The notes beneath the pieces are model-generated. The model was not told the origin of the DNA, ran no database searches, and was given only the letters and a program-made list of their open reading frames with translations. DNA of 64,000 bases, taken from the NCBI GenBank assembly GCA_947095585.1, contig OX352761.1:63874882-63938881 (forward strand), read 5' to 3'. The DNA is from Nephrocerus scutellatus. Lineage: Eukaryota > Arthropoda > Insecta > Diptera > Pipunculidae. Both the position numbers and the translations under genes were made by a program. Position 1 is the stretch's first letter. Each line of letters opens with the position of its first letter. Positions 22,350 through 33,211 of the stretch are shown one piece after another.

Positions 22350-23140
22350 AACGGCTAAACGATTTAAGAATTATCTCATGGAACGTACGCTTACTGTATA
22401 GAGCTCGAGCTGTACAGCAGCTAGCCGATATCCTGTCAAATGTAATGCCGACATAACAGCAATCCAGGAGATGCGGTGGACGGGGAATGGTGTCTTACAC
22501 AAATCAGAATATGACATATACAACAGCTGTCATGAAGGACATCATGTGCTCGGGGTGGGGTTTCTAGTTAGCAAAAGAATGAAACCCACCGTTATCAGAT
22601 TTAAAGCAATAATTGAACGGCTATGCGTGCGGGGCAGATTTAAAAACATAAGCCTTATAAACGGTCACGCACTACAGACGATTCCCCAGATGATGAAAAA
22701 GAAAAATTCTTGGAATCAGTTGAACGGGAACTCCATGCCTGCCCTCAGCATGATGCAAAATCATTTTGCGAAAGGAATATGAATTCCAAAATATGTAGGG
22801 AGCAAGTATTCAGGCAGTAGATTGGCACCCATAGCTTACACGAGAACACTAATGACAATGGACAACGAGTCATAAAGATGGCAGCAAGCAATAATTTGGT
22901 CGTTGTGAGTACAAGGTTTGCGCGTAAAAATATCCACAAAGCCACCTGGGTATCTCCTGATGAAGCCACTCGCAACCAGAGAGACCACGTGTTGATAGAC
23001 CGCCGCCACAACCCGAACCTGCTGACGGTACGAACGTACCGAGTTGCCAACGTCGGCTTAGACCACTATCTTGTTGGTATGGTGCTCCGAGCGCGGATTG
23101 CATCATCACAAAAGAGTGAATCCGCGAATCAGATTCGAGT
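22350..23140 (+). pseudogene. RTE-type endonuclease
   Basis: Starts with RIISWNVRLLYRARAVQQLA (about 22363-22425), then a frameshift and ITAIQEMRWTGNGVL (about 22456-22500), where the Glu is a metal ligand. Later KMAASNNLVVVSTRFARKNI (22877-22935), HKATWVSP, then NQRDHVLIDRRH (about 22978-23010), which is the block with the catalytic Asp and His of this endonuclease class. Stops at about 22440, 22780 and 22870 break it. Confidence 0.78.
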
Positions 23141-23639
23141 CAACAATTCTGCCCTTCACAACGAAGAGACCAGAAACAATTACGGTTAAGCAATAGGACT
23201 CACCCTAAATGCAGGAGAGTAAGTCCTAGGGTTGAGATTTCGGGCGTAGAAGAAAAATAGACACGATTTAAGAATACTGTCATTAGTACTACAAACTCCA
23301 TGTTAGGCAGTAGTAGTAGAGATCGGAACGCCTGGTTCGATGGCGAATGTTGGCTAGCGACTGAACATAAGAATGTTGTGTACCGAGCAATGCAACAATC
23401 TCATAGAACGCGGCACGCGAATGTGAATATAAAGAGCTCAGAAGATATGAAAAAACAGTTCACCGGCGAAGAAAGCAGCCTGGAAGAAGAATCTCATACG
23501 TGAACATAGAGTACATAGAGCGATCACCGTACCAGGCGTGGAAGTTCTACCAAAGAGTCCGCGATATGACGCATTATACACCGCGTTGCACATAATGCAA
23601 AGACAAAGAGGGTAATCTGATCGCACTTTTTATATGTCT

Positions 23640-24660
23640 TTTATAGATCTATCTTTTTATAGAATTTAAAGCCGCCTATGATAGCATAGCCAGGGTAGAA
23701 CTTTATAAAGCCATAAGAGAATTCGGCATCCCAAATAAACTTACACGACTATGTAGGTAGACCATGACCAATGTTATAAGCCAAGTAAAAATATACGGAT
23801 CACTATCAAGCCCATTCAACATCTATAACGGGCAACGACAAGGGGATGGACTGGCCTGCGTCCTCTTCAACCTGGCGTTGGAGAAACGTTGGAGACGAGA
23901 CTCTGACGTAAGGGCGAAATGAACAATCCTCTATAAGTCCATTCAGATACTGGCTTACACAGACGATATTGACATCGTTGGTAGAAACCCAAGTGCTGTG
24001 GAAGAAAATTTCATCCAGATTGAGCAGGTGGCACGAAATCGGGGGCTGCATATAAATGAGAGCAAAACAAAGTACATGGTGGCCACGTCTGCGAGAAGAT
24101 CCAACATTGGTTCCGCAATTAAAATAGTGGAGCGCGAATTTGAAATAGTGCAATCCTTTAACTATCTTGGGTCCAGCCGATAACAGCTTGGAACCAGATA
24201 TACGCGCACGGTTGCTAAAGCCAACAAATCCTACTATAGTCTGTCAAGACTCTTCAAATCCAGGAACTTAACCATAACATCCAAGCTGTTGGTACATAAA
24301 ACAATGGTCATACCAGTACTATCATATGGATCCGAGACTTCGGTGCTTAACAAAAGCATTCTGACCTCTTAGCCGTGTTTGAGAGAATAGTCTTACGGAG
24401 AATTTTTGGCCCGTTAGGTTCCATTGGGCAGGAAACCTAGCTCACATGAGCGAAGTGGATCCTGCACGGAAAGTCCTTTGCGGTAGGTTTTATGAAACTC
24501 GACAGCGAGGCCGGCCAAGCCTTCGCTGGAAGGATGGCGTAGACCTGGACGCCCAGAGTTTAGAGATGCCAAACTGGATGATATCTGTTCAAAACAATAA
24601 CGGGAAAAAGTTTCATATGTAGAAGTGGATTATGCCACGATTAAGCACGTTTGGAGAAAA
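23640..24660 (+). pseudogene. RTE-type reverse transcriptase and C-terminal block
   Basis: Motif A appears as FKAAYDSIARVELYKAI (about 23668-23720), motif B region as YNGQRQGDGLACVLFNLALE (23824-23883), and the catalytic box as AYTDDIDIVG (23953-23982). The thumb follows (SKTKYMVATSA, FNYLGS), then FERIVLRRIFGPL and RGRPSLRWKDGVDLDAQS (about 24500-24560), a hallmark of RTE-type C-termini. Several stops, for example in ALEKRW...AK and after YLGSSR. Confidence 0.82.
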
Positions 24661-24680
24661 ACTAATACTTATTAACAAGT

Positions 24681-25725
24681 AAATGCAAAATAAACCATTT
24701 TTTCCGATGAAATTAAATTAATTGAGGATTGTTTCGATTTTTAATAACTTTATAAAAGTAGTATATAGTGCTAGCTTAGGGTAATATAGTACTACAGCCG
24801 ATGAAATAGTATTATATTAATTTGATTAGTTTGCAAAAAGCTGCTTACTTACAGTTTTGACATTTAAAGACTTTTCACCTTGCCACGAGTAAATGAGTTG
24901 TGAGTTCTCTTGGGGAAAGAATGAACCAATTCACAAAGAGCGAGAATTTTTGTAGTAATTAAAGTTACACACAAGAAAGAAAACGCATCGCACAACAATA
25001 AAATTGTATGCTATACACCTACTATACGTATACCAACTCACATTTCAAGTTTCAACTCACTTTTGTTAACAAAATTGGCCTACAGCAGTTTTAGCACTCA
25101 ATTTCAACACCGAGCAGAGCTATCGTGCTTCCATTAAAATTATTTTTTTCACATCTTAAATATTAAATACAGTTCACTAAATCTTTCTTAAACACTAACT
25201 TAGTGCGTTTTATTGATTCCTTTGCAATTTTTAGTGATTTTTTTTTATTTTCTGCTATATTTTCCAAAATATAACTATGATATATGATAACTCCAAAAAA
25301 AACTTGTATGCAATCGTAAAGTATCACTTTAAAATTACAAAAAAATATTCAAACTATTTTCTATGCTCATTAAATAACACTCTGTTTTCTTTTACAGCTA
25401 CGAAAAGCAATCGAAGATATAAACAGCAACAAATTCGTAGTAACAAATCGAAAAAAAAATAGGGGCCAATATTGATGTCAAACACCTATACTTAACAGAT
25501 GTAAAAAAAAAAAAAATTCTGACAGTCAGATCTATGAATTGAAATTGAATCGAATCGGCTTTGATTATGTAAAAAACGAAAATACATACATGATTTGTGA
25601 AAAGAATCGGAAGTACAATTATATCTGCAAAATTTTTATTTAGTAATGTTGGAATTATTATTGAATTAGCAATAATAAAACAAAATAAAACCATTTTAAA
25701 TATGTACACTATCAATTATATTATA
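24681..25725. other. AT-rich stretch, mostly unassigned
   Basis: Apart from the diverged TIR-element arm at 24985-25095, I see no gene, RNA or clear repeat. Short open stretches at 25277-25788 are low-complexity. Confidence 0.4.
24985..25095. repeat. Diverged arm of the 1.29-kb TIR element family
   Basis: CATCGCACAAC, AAAATTGTATGCTATA, TACGTATACCAACTCACAT and CAACTCACTTTTGTTAAC match, in the opposite sense, the left arm of the element at 18125 (positions 18150-18230). The other arm of this copy was not found. Confidence 0.5.
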
Positions 25726-27029
25726 ACGGGTGTTTTTTTAAGAGGTTGCCGATTTTTTTTTTTGAATAAAACACATATAAAATTATGAAATGACCAAAAT
25801 TTTTTTTATTTGGTAGATAATTTTTTGGCATTTAACATTTAAACACAATTTCTGGCATATGGCTACCACGACTATTTTTCACAAATGTCATTCTGGAGGT
25901 CCAATTTTCCAGCACTTTTTCAAGCATTTGAGGGCGTATGTCAGCAATGACACGTTGAATATTGGTTTCCAAAGCGTCAATCGATTGAGGTTTATCCACA
26001 TAAACCAATGACTTCACGTATCCCCACAAAAAGTAATCGAGTGGCGTCAAATCGCACGAACGCGGAGGCCAATTCACCGGACCATTTCTCGAAATAATGT
26101 TGTCGTTGAAAGTTTCTTTCAATAAGTCGATTGTTTCACGTGCTGTATGGCAAGTGGCACCATCTTGTTGAAACCACATTTCATCCATATCCATATCTTC
26201 AAGATTTGACAACAAAAACTCATTTAACATGGTTCTGTATCGATTTCCATTCACGGTAACGCGTCGTCCTTCCTCATTTTTAAAGAAATATGGACCGATG
26301 ATCCCACCAGCCCATAGACCGCACCAAACAGTACATTTATCAGGATGCATTGGTAATTCTTGAACGGCGTGTGGATTATCTTTGCTCCAAATGCGACAAT
26401 TTTGTTTGTTGACGTATCCATTTAACAAAAAATGCGCCTCATCACTGAAGAGAATTTTACGGTAAAAAAATGGATCTTCGTTCAATTGATTTAACGACCA
26501 ATCACTGAATTCACGGCGCAAACGATGGTCGTGTGGCTTTAATTCTTGCACCAATTGAATTTTGTATGGCACCAAACCCAAATCTTTACGTAAAATTTTC
26601 CATAAAGTCGATGGACAAAGTCCAATTTGCTGAGCACGACGACGAATCGATAAATTGTCGTTTTCTTCGACACTGGCCTCAACGACAGCAATATTTTCTT
26701 CTGTACGAACTCTTCTCATTCTTGTCGGTGGCTTGGCATCCAAAAGAGTGAATGTAGACCGAAATTTGGTAATTACGTTCTTTATGGTGGTCTCTGACGG
26801 ACGATTATGTGCACCATAAAATTCACGAAGTGCTCTATAAACATTTTTAATTGAACACTGATTTTGAAAATAAATTTCCACGATTTGAAAACGTTGTTCT
26901 GGAGTTAACCTATTCATAATGATTTGCCAAACAATACTGAGTAGAAATGCCACTTTGAGCTGTCAAAACAACTGTCATAAAATAAAACGACATCTATCGG
27001 AAAAACAAACCTCCTTAAAAAACACCCTT
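25726..27029 (-). mobile_element. Mariner element of DD41D (rosa) type, copy 2
   Basis: 1304 bp, inverted relative to copy 1, with TA at 25724-25725 and 27030-27031. Both inverted repeats are present and match copy 1. Flanking sequence on both sides differs from that of copy 1, so this is an independent insertion and not part of a larger duplication. Confidence 0.95.
25832..26917 (-). CDS. Mariner transposase, DD41D type, intact (copy 2)
   Basis: Encodes the same 361-residue protein as the gene at 19791-20876, with no amino-acid difference found over the whole length. Start chosen at the ATG at 26917 (MNRLTPEQRF), with an alternative 12 codons upstream at 26953. Catalytic D159, D252 and D294 are all present. 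With intact inverted repeats on the same element this copy should be autonomous. The two elements face each other's 3' ends across 4.7 kb. Confidence 0.95.
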   Translation of the reverse strand: MNRLTPEQRFQIVEIYFQNQCSIKNVYRALREFYGAHNRPSETTIKNVITKFRSTFTLLDAKPPTRMRRVRTEENIAVVEASVEENDNLSIRRRAQQIGLCPSTLWKILRKDLGLVPYKIQLVQELKPHDHRLRREFSDWSLNQLNEDPFFYRKILFSDEAHFLLNGYVNKQNCRIWSKDNPHAVQELPMHPDKCTVWCGLWAGGIIGPYFFKNEEGRRVTVNGNRYRTMLNEFLLSNLEDMDMDEMWFQQDGATCHTARETIDLLKETFNDNIISRNGPVNWPPRSCDLTPLDYFLWGYVKSLVYVDKPQSIDALETNIQRVIADIRPQMLEKVLENWTSRMTFVKNSRGSHMPEIVFKC

Positions 27030-27269
27030 TATTATTTCTCTAATGTGCAAATTTATATATTTTAACATCTTTGTATCTAACAAAATTAATCTAAATTTCT
27101 CCTGGTTTTTCTATTTACTTTTCGCATGGTCATTTTGTTGCATCACTAGTTTTTGATTATTTATGATCCGCATACATTAACGACACGTTTGCGAAGCCGT
27201 TCTTTCAACTTCATAGTTCCTTAATTGCTTAATTCCCTAACACCCACGCCACATTATAAAAAAAAAACC

Positions 27270-27560
27270 ATAAAATTTTTAATGTAAATTGTGTATCAAC
27301 TTATTGGTGTACAAAATTTTGAATAAAATCGGGATAATTTTGAAAAATATTATATGAGAGGAGCACCTCGGCTCTGGAGCGCTATCACTTTTAAACTTTA
27401 ATAGAAAGTGTTTTCATGGGAGAAACACATCTGTGCAAAGTTTGAATAAAAATTAGCTTTAGGAAGTGGATTACAAATTGAACACAAGATTCTGCCACCC
27501 AGCCGACCAGTCAGCCACAAAAAAATACACGGACACGCGAAGTTAATATAGATAATTTAC
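27270..27560 (+). repeat. Dispersed repeat family DR, short copy
   Basis: AATTTTTAATGTAAATTGTG at the left and GCGAAGTTAATATAGATAAT at the right match the DR ends. The interior has GGGAGAAACACATCTGTGCA and CGGCTCTGGAGCG, diverged versions of the DR module. A further DR start (about 27575-27620) is cut by the SINE. Confidence 0.6.
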
Positions 27561-27621
27561 GAAGTAAATGTAAAAAAAACAACACAAAAATTAAATTGAA
27601 TTTTTCATGTAAATTCTCCAA

Positions 27622-27926
27622 TAACCAATAGTGCCTCAGTGGATAGGAGCATGGACTGCTGAGAAGGGGGTTCATGGTTCGAATCCCAGTAACACCAAAG
27701 TATTTTTCACGGTGTCCCACCTCTCGCGAAAGTTTGACAAACGTCCTAGAGTAATAACTTGTCACTGAAAGCTTCTCAATTCGCCGTTCGGATCCGGCAT
27801 TAAATTGTAGGTCCCTCCATTTGTGTCCATTTGTGTGCAAAAATATGCATGCTCAACACAAATGTGGTTGCGAGAAGTCAGGCCTTGGACCGCATGGTCT
27901 GTCGCGCCGATATTATTATTATTATA
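27622..27926 (+). mobile_element. tRNA-derived SINE, full-length copy
   Basis: The head is tRNA-like: a box A region GCCTCAGTGGATAGGAGC (about 27633-27650) and an exact box B GGTTCGAATCC (27676-27686), about 30 bp apart, as in RNA polymerase III promoters. The body is unrelated to tRNA (TTCGCCGTTCGGATCCGGC, CTTGGACCGCATGGTCTGTC) and the tail is (ATT)n at about 27911-27925. A 5'-truncated relative lies in the copia element at 32881-33067. It needs LINE enzymes in trans. The anticodon arm does not form a proper tRNA, so this is not a tRNA gene. Confidence 0.78.
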
Positions 27927-27997
27927 CTTTAAAAACATTTTTTTTCGGGTACAAACTTTTATGTATACATCGGGAAAAGCCACACAAATGTGTTATT

Positions 27998-28272
27998 AAA
28001 TTCTCTATATTAACTTCGCTTGCCCGTGGTATGCCAGTTTGTCGGTTGGTCGGTTTGTCGTGGAATCTTGGGATCAATTTTTAACCCACTTCCCAAAGCC
28101 CGATATACAATTTTTAAATATTAACTCATGTGTGTCTCTGATGGACAACACTTTTTGTAAAAAGTGGCCCTGAGGCCCGAGGGGTGCTCATATAAATTTT
28201 TTGAAAATTACCCCGATTTTCTTCAAATTTTAATAATTTACATGAACAATTTTAATTTTAATGGGTTGTGTT
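27998..28272 (-). repeat. Dispersed repeat family DR, minus-orientation copy
   Basis: AAATTCTCTATATTAACTTC at the left and TTTTAATTTTAATGGGTTG at the right are the reverse complements of the DR ends. The interior keeps CTTGCCCGTGG, CCCACTTCCCAAAGCCCGAT and GGCCCGAGGGG. Confidence 0.65.
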
Positions 28273-28339
28273 TTTCACATTGTATTATTTTACATTGGCC
28301 AAAGTATTCGTGTTGAGGTGAAGCCTATTTCAAAGTTAC

Positions 28340-28911
28340 CCAATATATCCGCATCACACGCCACTTGCTACATGCGTCACACTCGGGATTTTTGAAATGT
28401 CGCCTTGACACTGAACTGCTCAAAAAATTTCAGCTCTCTAGATCGTGTGAAAGGTGGTTAAAAAGGACCGCAAAGAAGCCGAAGCGACAGAAACTGGCAC
28501 TGCTCCACACATCACAAGCGTCAAATGCGTTCCGCGACATTCGTCACACTGGGCACTATATATCCTCTTGACACTGAGCGGATCACAAAATTTCAGCTGT
28601 GTAACTCGTGTGAAAGGTGGTTTAAAAAAAGAAAAGAAAAGAAAGAAGACGAACAGACAGACAAACAGGCACTGTTACACACATTACACGCACTAAATGC
28701 AACACTCGTCATACGCAGGATCTCAGAATTGGTTTATGAAACTAAACTCCAAATAAAATTTTAGCTCTCTACGTTGTGTGAAAGGTGGTTAGAAAGGACC
28801 TCAAAGAAGTCCAAAAAAAGTCGAAAAAACCACTATTCCACGCATCTTGCAACACGCATCACACGTGGGATCTCAGAAATGGCCCATGACATTGACCTGC
28901 TAACGAAATTG
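28340..28911 (+). repeat. Diverged tandem repeat, about 170-bp units
   Basis: Three full units and part of a fourth share AATTTCAGCTCTCTA-type text, CGTGTGAAAGGTGGTTA, AAAGGACC, CAAAGAAG and CACACGGGATCTCAG-type text (about 28360, 28530, 28700 and 28860). Identity between units is about 70-75 percent. The best open frame (28365-28571) is not conserved between units. Confidence 0.7.
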
Positions 28912-29255
28912 CTGACGGCCCCTGGTCAGGACACGACAGAGAGAGAGAGACGGAACCACTGACGGCCTCTGGTCAAGACACGACAGTGGGGAAGAGAAAG
29001 ACGGAGCACTGACGGCCTCTTGTCAAGACACGACAGTGGGAGAGAAAGAGACGGAACTCTGACGGCCTCTGGTCAAGACAGGACAGTGAGAGGGAGGAAC
29101 ACTGACGGCCTCTAGTCAAGACACGACAGTGGGAGAGCGGAAATACTGACGGCCTCTGGTCAAGACACGATAGTGAGACGGAGGAAAGACGGAACACTGA
29201 CGGCCTCTGGTTAAGACACGACAGTGGGACGGAGGAAAGACGGAACACTGACGGC
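28912..29255 (+). repeat. Minisatellite, 7 units of 43-51 bp
   Basis: Each unit begins CTGACGGCCTCTGGTCAAGA and continues CACGACAGTGGGAGAG or a variant. Unit starts are at 28912, 28959, 29009, 29059, 29102, 29146 and 29197, with a partial unit at 29248. It directly follows the last 170-bp unit. Confidence 0.9.
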
Positions 29256-29294
29256 ATTTGGCCTGCCAGCAAATATGATCTATACCCGCTGTGT

Positions 29295-29505
29295 CGGCAT
29301 TTACGGTTGTCTGCCTATGGTTTTATATGGCAGCCGGCCATTTTTACATGCTATCGGTAATTTGTACATGCTATGGGTATTTGGCATGCCGGCATGTACG
29401 ATTGTATGCGCACGATGTAGCTGTGGCTGTCGGCATGTGCGGTTGTCTGCCTATGGTTTTATATGGCAGCCGGCAACTTGTACCGGCTATCGGCATTTGG
29501 ACTGG
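29295..29505 (+). repeat. Two-copy direct repeat, about 125 bp apart
   Basis: GGTTGTCTGCCTATGGTTTT followed by ATATGGCAGCCGGC occurs at about 29307 and 29432, each preceded by GTCGGCAT. Between them is a diverged region with several GCATG and CGGCAT motifs. Confidence 0.75.
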
Positions 29506-31466
29506 TTGTGAGGCAAAACCCAATGTGCTGAGTGACACGACCGGACGGACAAGCGGAAAACTTAGAAATAGGGTTTGTAACGAGGGGAACTCCGTTAGAA
29601 AGTAATTAATCCTTAATAGTAATGTAGTAGTTAATCATCTTTTTTTAAACTAAAATTTCTTTCACAAAATTTTGAATTTTTATTCTACTACTCTTCCCAT
29701 GTTTCGAACTTCCGTACGACGACGGTACCCAGGCCCTTCTCTCCTGCCGCTGTTAAATAGTTATTCGCCTCAGCGAGGAACGACTCCGATAGTCGGAGCA
29801 ACATTTAGGCGTTAATAATAGTTTTCCTACTCCCTTTTTCCAAGTACAGTTGTTGAACTTTGGTCCCTATGTGGTTTCGGCCGCAAAGTTAGCTTGGAAT
29901 TGCCTGCACTCCTTTGGATTCTCGAACGAAGATGACCAATACTTGCGTTCACGCACAGGCCCATATAGAAGATCACTATCGGAATCACCGTGATTTTTGG
30001 AATGTTAAGCCAAAAAAAATTTATACGACACTGGAAGCATGGGTGACGCCTCCAAAGAAAATTTAAGATAGCTGCTCTGAGTTACACTTTGGGCGACCTT
30101 TTCGCAGAATCGTCCAATTTTCGTTCTTCTTGAATTTAAATGATTGCAAGAATTGGAATGAGTGAGCACCGATAATGATGAGCGCACGGCCATTCACAAT
30201 GATAATGATTTTGTTCCCTTGAATAAATTCTCCACACTATTCCGAAGTACCGGCCGAACAACCCTGTTTTGCATAGGTAGTGGTTGTTCACGATAAATGA
30301 TTTGCTTTCACTTTTGCGACTTAAGTGACGAGAGAACACTAATAATCAAATCAAAGGAAGATCTACAAGGCCAAATTACTGCACGCAAGAGGCCATACGA
30401 GGTACTAACCGAAAATGGATTTTGGTTCAGCTGGCACTGGCACTATCGAGGGGTGGGCACCACGCAGCCGCAGCGTAACTAATGAACGGACTGCAGCTGG
30501 TGTTACTGCTGGTCCCCCAAAAACAAATCTCTACTGGCGTTGGCCGCCCCTGATTTATACCGATACGTGAGTATCGTTTGCTTTTGCGTTGTACAGTAAA
30601 AATGGTTATGGTAACGAATGAATCACTATGTACCGTTGATCAATTTCCTTAACCGGGTTCAGTACATTTGTAATTAGCTTTAAACCATATATTGAAAGAC
30701 ACATGTTTAGATGTAATATGCTTTAAGGATACTTTCCGCTATATTTCTTTTTTTCTATATATTCTATAATTTCTTTTTTTCTCAAAATTCCACTTATTGG
30801 AAATTAAGTTATGCACGTAGTCTGCAACCGGGCAGAAAAACTCTGGTTGGGCATGGACCCACTGGACTATTGCGAATGCACTACACCTTTTCTCGCACTC
30901 GAAGTGTATCAAACGACAAGACAAGCTAAGCTTCCATTTGGGAATTTTTCTTTTTTTTTTCTTTATATTTACCGAAAATATTTTAAATTATTACACAAAA
31001 TGTGAATTATTTTCAATAAAACAAGTCTCACAATGCAATTAATCGCGACGATAATTATTAAGGTAAAATTTTTCTACGAACGACTACCGGACAAAAGTGA
31101 ACATGAACCACGCGACCGCTTGGTTCAGCCATTAGAAACTCAATACCTCTTTTCTTCCTTGTTTTTCGCCTCGTATGTCGCAACAGCGCTGGCTTTTGCG
31201 TCAGTATGTATGGGTGTTGGTAGATGACGCTTTGGTTTTAACTTTAGCAAGAAATCATACGATTTCTTTGGCCAATTAAAAAAAGTCCATTGACATAACT
31301 ATGCCGATGCCGGTGCATGTAATCGAACTTTAACGCAACCATTACTTAAGTTGCCATGTAGTACAATTCTCATCGGACGCATATAGCATATAGGGTGGCT
31401 CGTATCAATCTCCGAACCCTTTGGTAAATTCTCAAAAAAACAAAAATTCTCCCATTACATAACCCG
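29506..31466. other. Unassigned DNA left of the copia element
   Basis: I find no gene, RNA or clear repeat. A small hairpin CTCCGATAGTCGGAG lies near 29789-29803. Short open stretches on both strands have no recognisable content. This is probably the sequence into which copia inserted. Confidence 0.35.
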
Positions 31467-31471
31467 CTTTC

Positions 31472-32041
31472 TGTTAAAATAGTTCATCATTTACAGCTTT
31501 TTCTTTGTAAGTTATTTATTAACATACACTGTAATACTCTGTACATAGATCACCTAATTTTTAGTACTTAGGTTAATACACACATATATGTGCGTGCATA
31601 CATGTAACACTTTTTGTATTATCCTTTATGATTGTTTAAAGTTACTTGGTAACAGCACTCTCGAATAAAACTTTAGCTGTGTTTTATTTGGAATCCGAAT
31701 ACGAATTCGAATGTCAAAACCAGCCAAAACCAGCCAAAAACCAGCCAAAACCAGCCAAACAGTAGGTTTTCAAATTCCAAAGAAGGAATTCGACAGTGCA
31801 ATTGTTAGCCGTATTTTATTTGCCGAGGAACAACAACAATTTCACTGTCGAATTCCTTCTTTGGAATTGTGAAAACCTGCTGTTTGGCTGGTTTTGGTTG
31901 GTTTTGACATTCGAATTCCGAACTCGCTCGGCAAATAAAATGCAGCTGTTGTTGTAATTCCCAATTCGAATTTAAATAAAATACAGCTTTTGTTAAGCTA
32001 AGCTGCGTTTGTCCTTTTTTCTTTTTCAGCCAATTTAAACA
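31472..32041 (+). repeat. Copia 5' LTR with a foldback MITE inside
   Basis: 256 bp of LTR plus a 314-bp insert (31675-31988). A polyadenylation signal AATAAA lies at 31665-31670. LTR start matches the 3' LTR at 34935; its end (GCGTTTGTC...CCAATTTAAACA) matches 56330-56376. Confidence 0.85.
31675..31988. mobile_element. Foldback MITE in the copia 5' LTR
   Basis: Long inverted arms can pair: the left arm has GAATTCGAATGTCAAAACCA then four CCAGCCAAAA-type repeats and AAGAAGGAATTCGACAGTG; the right arm has the reverse complements at about 31842-31920. Ends are AGCTGTGTTTTATTT and AAATAAAATACAGCT. TTT borders both sides (31672-31674 and 31989-31991). The uninterrupted LTR near 56318 lacks it. The end motif recurs inside (about 31810 and 31935), so arms are internally repeated. 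No coding content. Confidence 0.8.
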
Positions 32042-32056
32042 GGTTATGGGCCCAGA
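32042..32056 (+). other. Copia primer-binding site
   Basis: GGTTATGGGCCCAGA follows the LTR end directly. This is the site known from Drosophila copia, where an internal fragment of initiator tRNA-Met primes minus-strand synthesis. Confidence 0.85.
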
Positions 32057-32214
32057 CACGCAAAAAGCATTAGCTTAAAATTACATACAATACGTAACGG
32101 ATAATACGGCATAGTTTTTTTACTGTTAAAGAAAAAAAATTTTCGTTTTTGTGTTAAGTTTTTCCATTTGTTTGTTCGAGGTAAATACTCTTGTTCGTAT
32201 CAATTAAAATCGAA

Positions 32215-32880
32215 AATGGAAACTGATTTGATTAAAGTAGATAAACTACAAACGAGCAATGGATGCTCTGGAAATTTCAACTAAAAGTGCTGTTGAAATC
32301 ATATGATCTATGGGAGGAGCCACAGAGCTCAGAAGAAGATTGTTCTTGGTACGGAACCCATGTGCGGCGGATATTTGGACGAAACTGGGGGGCGTATATG
32401 AACAGAAATCGGAAACCAACATACATCTATTACAGCAACAGTTCTTTAATTGTACGAAGGACCAAGAAGACAGCATTGCAGTGCACATCTCGAAGGTACA
32501 GAAAATTGCTCAGCATGCTTATGACGAAAATTCTCATGACGTTACCGGAGAACTTTGGTCATTTTTTCACATCGTCGGAGTCAACTGAGAAAAAGGAACG
32601 TACAAAAAAAAAATGCTCCACTGTGCATACGTTCTAATAAACAGCAAGGTGCGTCTGGAGCTTTTATTGCGAAGAAAGTTAAGCAGTCGCATCATGGGGA
32701 GAAGCGTACTAATGTTAAGCGCGTTAAATGTTTTTATTGCAACAACAAGGTCATTGGAAGAATGACTGCCCAATGCGAAAAAAGGCGAAGGTTATTGGTT
32801 GTAATGATCGAGACAGTTGGTTCATGGACTCTGGGGCCAGTGACCACATGTCATTTAGAAAAGATTGGTTTCGCGAATGG
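32215..32880 (+). pseudogene. Copia gag and protease fragment
   Basis: Starts METDLIKVDKLQ at 32215, then shifts. The next block (AADIWTKLGGVYEQKSE, about 32365-32415, through DSIAVHISKVQKIA) is the copia gag (UBN2-type). A CCHC knuckle CFYCNNKG-HWKNDC spans about 32727-32772 across a one-base shift, followed by WFMDSGASDHMSF (about 32818-32860), the protease active site. The frame is then cut by the SINE at 32881. At least three frameshifts. Confidence 0.78.
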
Positions 32881-33067
32881 GTGACAAACGTTCCGAGAGT
32901 AATAACTTGTCACGGAAAGCATCTCAATTCGCCGTTCGGATCCGGCCTTAAATTGAACGTCCCTTCCATTTGTGTGCAAAAATATACATGCTCAACACAA
33001 ATGGTTGCGAGAAGCTAGGCCTTGGACCGCAATGGTCTGTCGCGCCGAATATTATTATTATTATTAT
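32881..33067 (+). mobile_element. SINE, 5'-truncated copy inside copia
   Basis: Matches the SINE at 27622 from its GACAAACG block to the (ATT)n tail (33049-33067), at about 88 percent identity; CAATTCGCCGTTCGGATCCG is shared exactly. The tRNA head is missing. It sits where copia protease text stops; the RT text resumes only after 33200. Confidence 0.8.
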
Positions 33068-33211
33068 CGTTTTCTTTGAACAAAGCAGTATGTGACTCCA
33101 AAGCCAAGCGAAAGAGTCATAGTCGATACTCTTGTAAACAATTAAAACAACTCAGTTGCTTGCTTCCACTGGAAGTCGATAAAAATAAATAATAATAAGC
33201 ATTTTGATAAC

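Larger units (their letters stand above)
22180..24680 (+). mobile_element. RTE-type LINE, degenerate
   Basis: A plus-strand LINE with an endonuclease (about 22350-23140), reverse transcriptase (about 23640-24380) and a C-terminal block (about 24380-24660), all in changing frames. Text such as IISWNVRLLYRARAVQQLAD, ITAIQEMRWTG and GRPSLRWKDGVDLD fits RTE-type elements. No 3' repeat tail or target duplication was identified. Many stops, so it is an old copy. Confidence 0.8.

Noticed and set aside
22745..23189. Overlapping minus-strand frames at 22745-23109
   Set aside because: The plus-strand RTE endonuclease explains this stretch through recognisable motifs; the minus frames do not show any.
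27633..27700. Possible tRNA gene
   Set aside because: Box A and box B are present but the anticodon and acceptor stems do not fold, and the sequence continues into a SINE body and tail.
28916..29260. CRISPR-like regular repeats
   Set aside because: Unit spacing is 43-51 bp with the whole unit conserved, so there are no unique spacers; this is a minisatellite in a eukaryotic genome.
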